The notes beneath the pieces were generated by a model. That model was not told the DNA's origin, did not search any database, and worked only from the letters and a program-made list of their open reading frames with translations. 64,000 bases of DNA from Lysinibacillus alkalisoli. Its GTDB lineage: Bacteria; Bacillota; Bacilli; Bacillales_A; Planococcaceae. The stretch spans positions 1 through 64,000 of the forward strand of contig NZ_BMJT01000001.1 of NCBI RefSeq assembly GCF_014643595.1, given 5' to 3'. A program made the translations under genes and the position numbers. Position 1 is the stretch's first letter; every line of letters begins with the position of its first letter. Positions 17,972 to 27,194 of the stretch are shown piece by piece.

Positions 17972-18759
17972 GTAAAACATTAGAAAAGGGTGTCTATATC
18001 TTATCGTTATTTACCTACGAGCGACCAACATGGCGTTTAGATGAAATGGCACAAGCTACAAAGATCCCTAAGCCTACGCTCTTACGCTTTTTAAAAACAT
18101 TTACAGATGTTGGTTTCTTGCGTCGGCCAAATGAATTAGTAGGCAACAAGATGGTACCTGGAGATCATTATTTTTTAGGCCCCAAATTAATTGAATTAGG
18201 TGCAGTCTCTGCTAATTCAATTGAAATAAGGAGCATGGCATTACCATATATGGCAGCTTTGCGTGACAAATTTAAATTAGCAGTCCAGTTAATTTATATG
18301 GATGGCTTAGAAGGTTTGTATATTGAAAAGGTTGAAAGCCAAAATCCAGTATTACTTTACACTAAAATTGGCCGGCGTGCTCCTTTGTATGCAGGAGCAT
18401 GTTCACGTATTATTTTTGCTTTTCAAGATGAAGAAAAAGTGAATGCTGTCTTACAACAGAAGCGTACAAAGTTTGCAAGTGGTACACCTCAAGATGAAGC
18501 ACAAATTAAAGCACAAATAACTAATAGCAAGTTAACAGGTTATGCCTATAGTGTGTCTGAACTAGAAGAAGGCACTGTGGCCTTAGCAGTACCCATTTTT
18601 AATGCTGATAATAACGTACAATACTCGATTAGTATGGCAGGTATTGAAGCCACGATACCAAAAGATAAAGTACCCATACTATTACAAGAGATGTGGCAAG
18701 CAGCAGCAAAATTATCACAAGATTTAGGTTATTCTCACCCATATCCATACGGGGAATAA
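17968..18759 (+). CDS. IclR-family transcriptional regulator
   Basis: 263 residues, GTG start overlapping oppF. The N-terminal winged helix (1-75: EKGVYILSLFTYERPTWRLDEMAQATKIPKPTLLRFLKTF) is followed by a GAF-like effector domain (85-255) with LYIEKVES, RRAPLYAGACSR and VPIFN. The conserved Cys in AGACSR is at the position often used in IclR effector pockets. Lying inside the operon, it probably senses a pathway metabolite (5-oxoproline or a peptide are guesses) and controls the promoter at 15900. Confidence 0.9.
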   Translation: MSKTLEKGVYILSLFTYERPTWRLDEMAQATKIPKPTLLRFLKTFTDVGFLRRPNELVGNKMVPGDHYFLGPKLIELGAVSANSIEIRSMALPYMAALRDKFKLAVQLIYMDGLEGLYIEKVESQNPVLLYTKIGRRAPLYAGACSRIIFAFQDEEKVNAVLQQKRTKFASGTPQDEAQIKAQITNSKLTGYAYSVSELEEGTVALAVPIFNADNNVQYSISMAGIEATIPKDKVPILLQEMWQAAAKLSQDLGYSHPYPYGE

Positions 18760-18793
18760 TAATAAAGCATTTATAGACAAAGGAGTTGGCAAC

Positions 18794-20365
18794 ATGAAGG
18801 GGAAAAAGTTATTGTTCATCATCATGGCATGTTTAACGCTAGTACTAGCAGCATGTGGTGGTAAAGGTGAAGGGGATGCAAACAAAAAAGAAGGTTCAAG
18901 TAAAGAGCCTGATGTTTCTCGCGGAAATGAATTAGTGATTGCTGTATCAAGTGATCCACAGAATTGGGATCCAATCGATACATTTTTACTAGATTGGAGT
19001 ACAGTAGCAACATCTATTTTTGAAGGGTTAGTTAATCGTACAACAGATTTAGAGGTAGGACCTGGTTTAGCAGAGTCGTGGGAGTATACAGATGATAAAA
19101 CACTCGTCTTCCAACTACGTCAAAATGTTACTTTCCAAAATGGAGAACCATTTAACGCTGAGGCCGTTAAATTTACATTTGACCGTTTATTAGGTGAAGA
19201 AGGGCAAGCAGGTCCGCAATATGCCAATTATGAATCCATAGATAAAGTGGAGATCACTGGCGACAATGAAGTGACATTTTATTTAAAAGAAGTAGACCCT
19301 GTGTTATTAACAAAGTTAGCAGGTTATGGCGCGTCAATTGTACCACCGAAATATATTGCTGAAAAAGGCGATGAGCACTTTAATAATAACCCTGTAGGTA
19401 CAGGGCCTTACAAGATGACAGAATATAAACGTGATCAACAAGCTGTATTAGAACGTTATGAGGCTTACTGGAATGCTGGTGCTTATAAAGTTGATAAAGT
19501 CACGTTTAAAGTTATCCCAGAAGCATCAACCCGTTTAGCTGAATTACAATCAGGCTCAGTTGACATTATGAAACGTGTAGAAGTGGCACAAGTGGATACC
19601 ATTAAAGCACAAGATTATTTAGAGTTACTTGAAGTGGGTACACCAACAGCTTATGCGATTCGCTTTGATACAGCTAAAGCTCCTGTAGACGATAAACGTG
19701 TTCGTCAAGCGATTAACTATGCAATTGATAAAGAGAGTATTATTGAAACGATTTTAGGTGGTTATGGTAAACAAATTAGTTCTTTCCAAAGTGAATATTC
19801 CTTTGGCTATAACAAAGATTTAGACCCGTATCCATATGACCCAGAAAAAGCAAAAGCATTGTTAGCAGAAGCAAAAGTACCTGCTGATACAACATTAGAG
19901 TTTTATTTACCAGGTAATGATGGCAACTTCAAAGAAATTGCTCAAGTTGTTTCGCATTACTTAGAAGAGGTTGGCTTAAAAGTAGAAATTAAAACAGCGG
20001 ATTCTACTACAATGAACTCAGATTTAATTCCAAAAGGTGAAGTAGGTCACATGTATCGTAATGGGTGGGGTGGCTGGACATTAGACTTCGATAATACAGC
20101 TTATTTAATGTATCATGAAGGCGAATTTTGGAATCCATCATATAAAAATGAAAAAGTAGAAAAACTATTATCAGAACAACGTCAAAGTACGGACAATGCT
20201 AAACGTGAAGCTATCTTCAAAGAGTTGACAGAAGTGCTTTATGAAGATGCACCTGAAGTTAATTTATATTCAGTAGTCGATTTATACGCAATTAATAAAC
20301 GTGTAGAAGGTTTTGTACCACCACATGATGATCGCATGAATTTTGCAGGTGTGTCCGTAAAATAA
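18794..20365 (+). CDS. oppA: peptide-binding lipoprotein of the ABC importer (SBP_bac_5)
   Basis: 523 residues. Lipoprotein signal with lipobox LAAC, then the family-5 solute-binding fold: GLAESWEYTDDKTLVFQLRQNVTFQNG, NNNPVGTGPYKM and VRQAINYAIDKESI are the standard landmarks. It captures peptides (or nickel/heme in some relatives) at the membrane. The pcp/pxp genes in the same operon argue for peptides, perhaps with N-terminal pyroglutamate. Shine-Dalgarno AAAGGAG. A hairpin follows directly and probably lifts the level of this subunit above the permeases. Confidence 0.92.
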   Translation: MKGKKLLFIIMACLTLVLAACGGKGEGDANKKEGSSKEPDVSRGNELVIAVSSDPQNWDPIDTFLLDWSTVATSIFEGLVNRTTDLEVGPGLAESWEYTDDKTLVFQLRQNVTFQNGEPFNAEAVKFTFDRLLGEEGQAGPQYANYESIDKVEITGDNEVTFYLKEVDPVLLTKLAGYGASIVPPKYIAEKGDEHFNNNPVGTGPYKMTEYKRDQQAVLERYEAYWNAGAYKVDKVTFKVIPEASTRLAELQSGSVDIMKRVEVAQVDTIKAQDYLELLEVGTPTAYAIRFDTAKAPVDDKRVRQAINYAIDKESIIETILGGYGKQISSFQSEYSFGYNKDLDPYPYDPEKAKALLAEAKVPADTTLEFYLPGNDGNFKEIAQVVSHYLEEVGLKVEIKTADSTTMNSDLIPKGEVGHMYRNGWGGWTLDFDNTAYLMYHEGEFWNPSYKNEKVEKLLSEQRQSTDNAKREAIFKELTEVLYEDAPEVNLYSVVDLYAINKRVEGFVPPHDDRMNFAGVSVK

Positions 20366-20373
20366 TTGTCGAG

Positions 20374-20404
20374 GAGATAGTATGAAAACATACTATCTCT
20401 TTAT
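20374..20404 (+). terminator. partial terminator between oppA and oppB
   Basis: An 11-bp perfect stem, GAGATAGTATG (20374-20384) with CATACTATCTC (20389-20399), 4-nt loop, then a short T-run. Transcription must read through for the operon to work, so it probably attenuates, which suits the usual excess of binding protein. Confidence 0.65.
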
Positions 20405-20426
20405 TTAATAATAAGGGGTTGAAATA

Positions 20427-21353
20427 ATGGCAAAGTACATTATGAAAAGATTGTTGCATACACTGCTAGTAATCATTGCAATTTCAATGATTATATTCTT
20501 TGCAATACGCTTAACTGGAGATCCTGTCACAGTTATGTTTGGCGCTGGAGAGCCAACAAAAGAGGCAGTAGAGCAAATTACAGAAAAGTTAGGTCTGGAT
20601 AAATCTTTACCAGAGCAATATTTCATTTTTATGAAAGATTTAGTGCAGTTTGATTTAGGTGTTTCTTATCGTTCTAATCAGCCCGTATTAGATTTGATCT
20701 TAGAACGAGCTTGGCCAACATTTTTATTAGCAATGGGTGGCATGGTTGTTGCTGTATTGATTGCGTTTCCTGTAGGGATTATTTCTGCAGTTAAAAAAGG
20801 AAAATCTGTAGACATTTTTGGGCGTATCTTTTCATTAATCGGTATTTCATTCCCTAACTTTTGGCTAGGTATTATGTTAATTTTAATTTTCTCTGTATCT
20901 TTGAAATGGTTACCAGCATCAGGTTTTGATAGTTTTTCAGCATTAATTTTACCGTCTTTAACATTAGGGCTTATTTTATCTGGTATTTTAGCAAGATTAA
21001 TTCGTTCTTCGATGTTAGACGTTTTAAAGATGCAATACATTACAACAGCTAAATCAAAAGGTATTAAAGATTGGGTTGTCATTATTAAACATGCATTTCG
21101 CAATGCATTATTGCCAACTGTTACTTTCATGGGATTACAATTTGGGGCATTACTAGGTGGTGCAGTTATTGTGGAACAGGTATTTGCATGGCCAGGTATT
21201 GGGCGGTTAATTGTAGATGCAATTAATCAGCGCGACTATCCTGTTGTACAAGGTGGCGTTATTGTCTTAGCAATCGTTATGGTCGTTGTTAATTTACTCG
21301 TTGATTTAAGTTATTCCATTATTAATCCAAGAATACGTACAGGGAGAGGCTGA
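20427..21353 (+). CDS. oppB: peptide ABC transporter permease, OppB/DppB type
   Basis: 308 residues with six hydrophobic segments and the signature permease loop (ITTAKSKGIKDWVVIIKHAFRNALLPTVT). The N-terminal TGDPVTVMFG stretch is typical of DppB-like subunits. GGGG Shine-Dalgarno before the ATG. It forms the heterodimeric channel with the next gene. Confidence 0.93.
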   Translation: MAKYIMKRLLHTLLVIIAISMIIFFAIRLTGDPVTVMFGAGEPTKEAVEQITEKLGLDKSLPEQYFIFMKDLVQFDLGVSYRSNQPVLDLILERAWPTFLLAMGGMVVAVLIAFPVGIISAVKKGKSVDIFGRIFSLIGISFPNFWLGIMLILIFSVSLKWLPASGFDSFSALILPSLTLGLILSGILARLIRSSMLDVLKMQYITTAKSKGIKDWVVIIKHAFRNALLPTVTFMGLQFGALLGGAVIVEQVFAWPGIGRLIVDAINQRDYPVVQGGVIVLAIVMVVVNLLVDLSYSIINPRIRTGRG

Positions 21354-21359
21354 TCGTTT

Positions 21360-22256
21360 ATGGTACAAGTGACAGAAAATAAAGATATGAAAAAGATAAA
21401 GCCCTCACTAGGGAAGCGTATTGGGAAATTTATTGTGAAAAATCCTACAGGAGTATTAGGCATTATTTTAGTCTCGATAGCTATATTTACCGCATTATTT
21501 GCAGGTGTTATTGCACCATTTGATGCGAGTAAAGCGGATTTAGCTCATCGTTTAGATGTACCTATGTGGTTGGATGATACAGGTAAGTCGCAATATCTTT
21601 TAGGTGGCGACCAAGTAGGGCGTGATTTATTAAGTCGCATTATTTATGGTGCGCAAATTTCGTTAATTGTCAGTATTTCTGGTGTACTGATTTCACTAGT
21701 CTTAGGTACTTTTTTAGGCGTTATTGCAGGTTATTTTGGCAAATGGTTTGATGATTTTATTATGCGCATCGCTGATATTCAATTGGCTTTCCCCTTTATG
21801 TTATTTGCTATTGTGATTATGAGTGCATTAGGAACAGGTATTGAAAAAATCATTATTATATTAGGGCTTACCTATTGGGTTGGCTTTGCACGTTTAATAA
21901 GAGGTGAAATATTATCTCTTAAGGAGCAAGAATATATTCAGGCAGCAAAAGCTATTGGTGGTACACATATCAAAATTATTATGAAACATATTTTACCTAA
22001 CGTAGCTTCTTCTATTATTGTATTAGCAACGATGTATATTGCGGAATTTATTTTACTAGAAGCTTCTCTAACATTTTTAGGATTGGGAGTAGACCCAACA
22101 ATTCCCTCATGGGGAGGAATGTTGGCAGATAGTCGTAACTATGTAACAACAGCATGGTGGACAGCGGTATTTCCAGGTGTAGCAATTATGATGACAGTAC
22201 TTGGTTTCAATCTTTTAGGGGATTGGTTACGTGACCGATTAGATCCAAATATGTAA
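21360..22256 (+). CDS. oppC: peptide ABC transporter permease, OppC/DppC type
   Basis: 298 residues with an N-terminal OppC-type cytoplasmic segment and TM helix, then LGGDQVGRDLLSRIIYGAQISL and the EAA loop (YIQAAKAIGGTHIKIIMKHILPNVASSIIVLAT). The protein may start at the ATG at 21360 or 30 bp later; the first has GAGAGGC upstream at adequate distance. It is the last transporter gene before the peptidases, 17 bp ahead of the M14 gene. Confidence 0.93.
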   Translation: MVQVTENKDMKKIKPSLGKRIGKFIVKNPTGVLGIILVSIAIFTALFAGVIAPFDASKADLAHRLDVPMWLDDTGKSQYLLGGDQVGRDLLSRIIYGAQISLIVSISGVLISLVLGTFLGVIAGYFGKWFDDFIMRIADIQLAFPFMLFAIVIMSALGTGIEKIIIILGLTYWVGFARLIRGEILSLKEQEYIQAAKAIGGTHIKIIMKHILPNVASSIIVLATMYIAEFILLEASLTFLGLGVDPTIPSWGGMLADSRNYVTTAWWTAVFPGVAIMMTVLGFNLLGDWLRDRLDPNM

Positions 22257-22273
22257 TAAATAAGGGGTGTATT

Positions 22274-25039
22274 ATGCGATACAATATTATAGCTGATATT
22301 ACACAAACAGGCATGCCTTCTGTTTATATTAAATTAACGCAAGACCAACCCTATATTGCAGGGTTGATTGATTTTTGTAGCGCATTAGGTGTTGCCTCAG
22401 AAGAGATTAGCTTTAATCTTTTTGAAGATTGTGGGCAAAAGTATCAGATTACAGTAGAACAAACAACAATAAATCAAATTATTAAAAAGGGTCATCATTT
22501 TATTTTTCAATATACCGATAACGAAAAATTGTCACAACTATTTTATGAACAAGCACAATATTATCAATCCTCTTGTACAGAGCAACATGAGTTACCTGTT
22601 TATGAGAGCTTAACAGATCTTTGGTCAGCAATAGGAACGGGTATGAAAAAAGAAGCTACACCTACTCAACATCTAGATATTAGTATTGATAATGAGTTAT
22701 ATACGGTGTCTATGTTGAAAAATATTTGTTATTTTGTCTTACGTTTAGGTTTGTATCATACTTCTCTCACTTTACCAGTAAGTGAAAAACGCAGTAGTCA
22801 TAGCACTTTTATTTATCGCATAACAACAGAAAATACTATACAATTACAAGATGTGAATACCATTTTATTTACAGGTGGTGTTGCAACATTGCCTAACGTA
22901 GTAGCAAAAATAGCACAAGAACACCATGTTGGTGAAGGTGGACTACTTGGTGTATGGGAGCGACAATTACAACGTGAGATTCAACCTTCAGAAGAGACAG
23001 TTTGGCATGCACCATCTGAGGCAACACGTCTTTTACATGAATTACAGGGGTTAGAAGGTACGCAACTTAATGTTTATATGACATTAGACCAATCACAACG
23101 TCAAGTGTTTCAACAGACAATTAGGCAGTACAATGACATTGAAAAGATATGTGTAAGGTCAGCCTTTAAAACAGGGTATTATTGGTTGTTAGAAGAAGTG
23201 TTGCCAAGTTATTCACAAACCATTAAAAAGATAGAAATTATATGTAAAACAGGTGATTGTGAACGAGGCTTAGAGTTAAATAATCGCTGGATTATGGAAA
23301 TGTATCCTGTAGATGAAATGATTGCTACTCAGTATGGCATTGAGAAAGACGCAATTCAGTTTGAACTTAACAACATGCAAGAGGATGTTTATCATATTAG
23401 GATCAATGGTGAAGATTATGCCCAACTTACACCTCTATGCCAAACTTTCCCCTATATTGATGGGCATCATACAGTTAGTCCAACAACAGCGGGTTATTGT
23501 TTAGATGGTACGCCTACAATTATGGCAACAGATAGAGAGTTATTTTATCGTAAATATACAGAGGAATATTTGCCGAAACTTGCACAGCAACTGGTTTATG
23601 ACGAGGGTGCAGGAACGGTTAAGCCTTTATTTAATAAATTGGCAATTCATTATACATCAAGTGGTATTGAAGAGCGTATCCCTGTGAAGTCAGAGCGTAA
23701 CTCTTCATTTGAAGCTTTGTATGAGGATGTATATTTTAATACATTACACTATTTTAAACAGTTAGGCATAAAGCAGCAGCAAGCTCCGTATACAGCTCCT
23801 GGCGGTGTAGTACCATACATTCATATCAATACTAACATGTATGAAGAGACGCATGCTAGAATTATCCGTTATGATTGGCAAAATGAGACACCAAAAAGAA
23901 TGATTACACATCGTATTACATGTGATAACACAGGCAAAATGTTAAGAGCATATTATACATTAGATGGTATGTCGCATGGAGTGGTAGTTAAAGAAGCAAA
24001 AATGAATAAGAATCAATGGTATCAACAAGTTGAGAGTTATACTTGTGCAACTATTACACAGCATCATCAATCTTATTTAGGGGAGTTAATTCCAGTAGTA
24101 GAAGTTACTCAGCGTTTAGGGGGGACGTATTATTCACCATTAAAGAAAACAACGTATAAACATACGGTTCTTATTGAAGCAGGGCATCATGCCAATGAAG
24201 TTTCTAGCACTCCTGCAGTCTCTTTATTATTAGAGCAACTTCAAACAACGCATGCCCATTACTTAGAGCGCCTCAATTTTATTATCATACCTATGGCAAA
24301 CCCGGATGGTGCTCATTTATTACAGGAGCTTTGTGAAGAACACCCTGAATGGAAGCATCATGCGGCACGATTTAATGCTGTTGGCTTAGAGTTTGCTCAT
24401 ATGAAATTTAAGGAAAGTATTTTTGGTGAGGCAGCAGTAGTACCTACTATGCTTAAACGATGGGCACCAGACATTATTATTGATAATCATGGTATACCCG
24501 CACATGAGTGGGTTCAACCTTTTGCAGGTTATACAACGCCACCCTTATTCCCTGTATCTTATAATTTGCCAAGCGCTAAAATCTATGGAATTGGTCGTTA
24601 TGGCAATAGTGATTACACACATCGACATCAAGTGAATTTAGCCAGTATTGCTACTCAAATTAATACAATTTTTGCTAATACGCCATTCGCACAAGAAAAT
24701 GAATATTGGCGTTCAAGGTTTGAAAAGTACGGTACAGCATGGAATGAAACCAAGTATCCTGTTGAAGCGATGGGCAATATTAATTTTTATCAAGAGGCTA
24801 CTGTGACACCAACCTATCCCTCTGTATCCATCTTACGTTATCCCAAATGGGTAGCAGCCGATGTTATTTCGGAGGCAGCAGATGAAGTCGTGTATGGTGA
24901 TGAGTTAACAAGTTGTATAGAAGCACAATACTTATTCAATTGGGCTATTATCCAACAAGTATATGAAACACCTGTAATAAAAGGTGAAGCAATGTGGAAT
25001 AAACAACGACCTATTGTGTTAAAGGAGAGAGAAGCATGA
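22274..25039 (+). CDS. very large M14-family zinc peptidase with unassigned N-terminal region
   Basis: 921 residues; ordinary M14 carboxypeptidase domains are about 300. The peptidase part lies at about 600-910. The zinc pair is in H639-A-N-E642 (context EAGHHANE), and a third ligand is probably His739 in IIIDNHG; a Glu in NFYQEATV may be the catalytic base. The first roughly 600 residues match nothing I recognise. They are rich in beta-strand and may hold more than one domain. There is no signal peptide, so it should act in the cytoplasm on imported peptides. It ends overlapping pcp by 4 bp. Trimming peptides before or after Pcp removes pyroglutamate is the inferred role. Confidence 0.8.
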   Translation: MRYNIIADITQTGMPSVYIKLTQDQPYIAGLIDFCSALGVASEEISFNLFEDCGQKYQITVEQTTINQIIKKGHHFIFQYTDNEKLSQLFYEQAQYYQSSCTEQHELPVYESLTDLWSAIGTGMKKEATPTQHLDISIDNELYTVSMLKNICYFVLRLGLYHTSLTLPVSEKRSSHSTFIYRITTENTIQLQDVNTILFTGGVATLPNVVAKIAQEHHVGEGGLLGVWERQLQREIQPSEETVWHAPSEATRLLHELQGLEGTQLNVYMTLDQSQRQVFQQTIRQYNDIEKICVRSAFKTGYYWLLEEVLPSYSQTIKKIEIICKTGDCERGLELNNRWIMEMYPVDEMIATQYGIEKDAIQFELNNMQEDVYHIRINGEDYAQLTPLCQTFPYIDGHHTVSPTTAGYCLDGTPTIMATDRELFYRKYTEEYLPKLAQQLVYDEGAGTVKPLFNKLAIHYTSSGIEERIPVKSERNSSFEALYEDVYFNTLHYFKQLGIKQQQAPYTAPGGVVPYIHINTNMYEETHARIIRYDWQNETPKRMITHRITCDNTGKMLRAYYTLDGMSHGVVVKEAKMNKNQWYQQVESYTCATITQHHQSYLGELIPVVEVTQRLGGTYYSPLKKTTYKHTVLIEAGHHANEVSSTPAVSLLLEQLQTTHAHYLERLNFIIIPMANPDGAHLLQELCEEHPEWKHHAARFNAVGLEFAHMKFKESIFGEAAVVPTMLKRWAPDIIIDNHGIPAHEWVQPFAGYTTPPLFPVSYNLPSAKIYGIGRYGNSDYTHRHQVNLASIATQINTIFANTPFAQENEYWRSRFEKYGTAWNETKYPVEAMGNINFYQEATVTPTYPSVSILRYPKWVAADVISEAADEVVYGDELTSCIEAQYLFNWAIIQQVYETPVIKGEAMWNKQRPIVLKEREA

Positions 25040-25650
25040 CAAAAATATTATTGACGGGTTTTGAACCCTTCTTAGATTACAAAGTAAACCCTACTATGCA
25101 AGTTGTTGAAGCTTTAAATGGTTTAACAATAGATGGATATGAGGTTGTGAGTCGTACGATGGTTGTGGACTTTGAACAGTCTGCAACACAATTTCAGCAA
25201 TATATTGAAGAAGTGAACCCATCTATTATTATTTCACTTGGTTTAGCAGGAGGGCGTTATAAAATTACACCAGAGCGCATCGCGATTAATGTTAAAGATG
25301 GCGAGCCAGATAACAATGGATACACACCTATAGATGAAGCGATTTATACGGGTGAGGCAGATGGTCATTTTACAAATTTACCAATTAGAAATATGGTGAA
25401 TACTTTAAAAGAGGCAGGCTATCCTTCAACCATATCTAACTCAGCAGGTACTTATTTGTGTAATAACATTATGTATGAGGGAATTCGTTATGCTAAATCA
25501 CGAGATGCTGTTTTAGCAGGTTTTATCCATATTCCAGCTAACTTTGAGTTATCTATTGCACACGGCAGAATTCCAGGATGGCATACACGTGATTTAGTTG
25601 ATGCTGTGAAGCTTTGTATTGAGGAGAGCGTTCGTGAAGCTAAACGTTGA
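25036..25650 (+). CDS. pcp: pyrrolidone-carboxylate peptidase (pyroglutamyl peptidase I)
   Basis: 204 residues. Removes N-terminal pyroglutamate from peptides in the cytoplasm, releasing 5-oxoproline. The C15-family catalytic triad is visible: Glu80 (ITPERIAIN), Cys142 (NSAGTYLCNN) and His165 (GFIHIPAN). The N-terminal LLTGFEPF is diagnostic. The start overlaps the M14 stop (ATGA) and the 3' end overlaps pxpB by 17 bp, so translation is tightly coupled. Its product feeds PxpABC directly downstream. Confidence 0.95.
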   Translation: MTKILLTGFEPFLDYKVNPTMQVVEALNGLTIDGYEVVSRTMVVDFEQSATQFQQYIEEVNPSIIISLGLAGGRYKITPERIAINVKDGEPDNNGYTPIDEAIYTGEADGHFTNLPIRNMVNTLKEAGYPSTISNSAGTYLCNNIMYEGIRYAKSRDAVLAGFIHIPANFELSIAHGRIPGWHTRDLVDAVKLCIEESVREAKR

Positions 25651-26326
25651 TTTTCCCACTTATATGTATGTTAATGGCCATACATTACGTTTTGCTTTTC
25701 AAGAAGAAGTCTCTCAAAATAACTTAGCTTTAGTGCGTAGTTTTACAATGTTTTTACAGACACATTATGCACCTCAAATTAGAGAAATTGTCCCAAGTTA
25801 TCATACAGTTACTGTTTTTTTACAAGATACGACATTGCCAGTGCAACAAATGCCACAATATTGGGTAGAGTGGCAAGGGAGCCAACATAACGAAAAAGTG
25901 CAAAGCATTACGATCCCTGTCTGTTATGACGAGGAGTTTGCACTTGATATGGAACGTATTATGACGTATACAAAATTAAGTTATGAAGCGATTATTGAAC
26001 GCCATAGTAAGCCCGTTTATGACGTTTTCTTAATGGGTTTTTTACCTGGTTTCCCCTATTTGGGTGTATTAGATGAGCGATTACATATGCCGCGCTTAGA
26101 AGTGCCAAGGAAACATGTGGTAGCAGGTACAGTAGGGATAGGTGGCGAGCAAACAGGGATATATCCGATTGATTCGCCAGGTGGATGGAATATTATCGGA
26201 CGCACACCCATCGCTTTATTTCATCCAAAACGGACACCTCATTTTTTAATCAAACCAAATCAGCAAGTGAAATTAGAACGTATTACCAAAAAAGAGTATG
26301 AGAATTTGTTAAGAAAAGAGTTGTAG
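25634..26326 (+). CDS. pxpB: 5-oxoprolinase subunit B (KipI family)
   Basis: 230 residues from the GTG at 25634, eight bases behind GAGGAG inside the end of pcp; the reading from TTG 25619 would start before that site. Landmarks GFLPGFPYLGVLDERLHMPR and IGGEQTGIYPIDSPGGWNIIGRTP are those of PxpB/KipI. With PxpC and PxpA it makes the ATP-dependent 5-oxoprolinase that opens 5-oxoproline to glutamate. In B. subtilis the same protein was first named as a KinA inhibitor, but the operon here argues for the metabolic role. Confidence 0.93.
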   Translation: MKLNVDFPTYMYVNGHTLRFAFQEEVSQNNLALVRSFTMFLQTHYAPQIREIVPSYHTVTVFLQDTTLPVQQMPQYWVEWQGSQHNEKVQSITIPVCYDEEFALDMERIMTYTKLSYEAIIERHSKPVYDVFLMGFLPGFPYLGVLDERLHMPRLEVPRKHVVAGTVGIGGEQTGIYPIDSPGGWNIIGRTPIALFHPKRTPHFLIKPNQQVKLERITKKEYENLLRKEL

Positions 26327-26329
26327 TTG

Positions 26330-27190
26330 ATGGCACGATTATTACGAGTAAAGAAAGTAGGCGTATTTGGCTCTTTGCAAGATCAAGGACGATTTGGCTA
26401 TCGTAACTATGGCATACCTACTTCTGGCCCTATGGATGCTACATCTTATCAACTTGGCAATGAAATTTTACAAAATGATACCAATGCTGTAGCGTTAGAA
26501 ATTTTTATAGGTGGCTTTTGTTTTGAGGCTTTAACTACGCAGTCCTATGTGATGACAGGAGCACCAGCGATTTGTTTATTAAATGGTGAACCAATTGCGA
26601 TGTGGGTAACATTTACTTTGTATGCAGGGGATGAATTAACGATAAAAACGGTGCAACAAGGTTCTATTGTCTATTTGCATACGATAGGTGGATTTGAGGC
26701 ACCATTAACTTTAGGTAGTCGTTCAGCTTATGAGAAGGGGAATATCGGTTTACCGATTATGCGTGGCATGGTATTAACTAGTCAAATCTGTAGAAAAATA
26801 GAGCCACGCCGAGGGATTTGGGGTAAGGCATTGCCTAACTTCTCCTGTAAAAAGGTGCGCATTTATCCTGGTGTGCATTATGAGTTATTTACCACAACAA
26901 GCAGAGAAGCACTTCTCACAACAAGTTATCAATACACAGGTGGTAATCGTATGGGGTATTATTTTAGCGGTGAGATGTTAACATTAGCCTCTCCACGCGA
27001 AATTTTATCAGAATCCACACAATTTGGCACCATTCAAGTGCCTACAAGTGGGCAGCCTATTATTTTAATGGCTGATGCACAAACGGTAGGCGGTTATCCT
27101 ATTATTGCTACTGTACATGAAGCTGATTTAGCTATTGTAGCTCAATTGAAAACGTATGAGTCGTTACAATTTGAATGGGTGAAGGAGTGA
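26330..27190 (+). CDS. pxpC: 5-oxoprolinase subunit C (KipA family)
   Basis: 286 residues from the ATG at 26330. Carries the biotin-dependent-carboxylase-like domain of the family: LQDQGRFGYRNYGIPTSGPMD near the N-terminus, then GGNRMGYYFSGE and SESTQFGTIQVPTSGQPIILMADAQTVGGYP. The gene starts three bases after the pxpB stop. Acts with PxpA and PxpB in 5-oxoproline hydrolysis. Confidence 0.93.
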   Translation: MARLLRVKKVGVFGSLQDQGRFGYRNYGIPTSGPMDATSYQLGNEILQNDTNAVALEIFIGGFCFEALTTQSYVMTGAPAICLLNGEPIAMWVTFTLYAGDELTIKTVQQGSIVYLHTIGGFEAPLTLGSRSAYEKGNIGLPIMRGMVLTSQICRKIEPRRGIWGKALPNFSCKKVRIYPGVHYELFTTTSREALLTTSYQYTGGNRMGYYFSGEMLTLASPREILSESTQFGTIQVPTSGQPIILMADAQTVGGYPIIATVHEADLAIVAQLKTYESLQFEWVKE

Positions 27191-27194
27191 GGAG

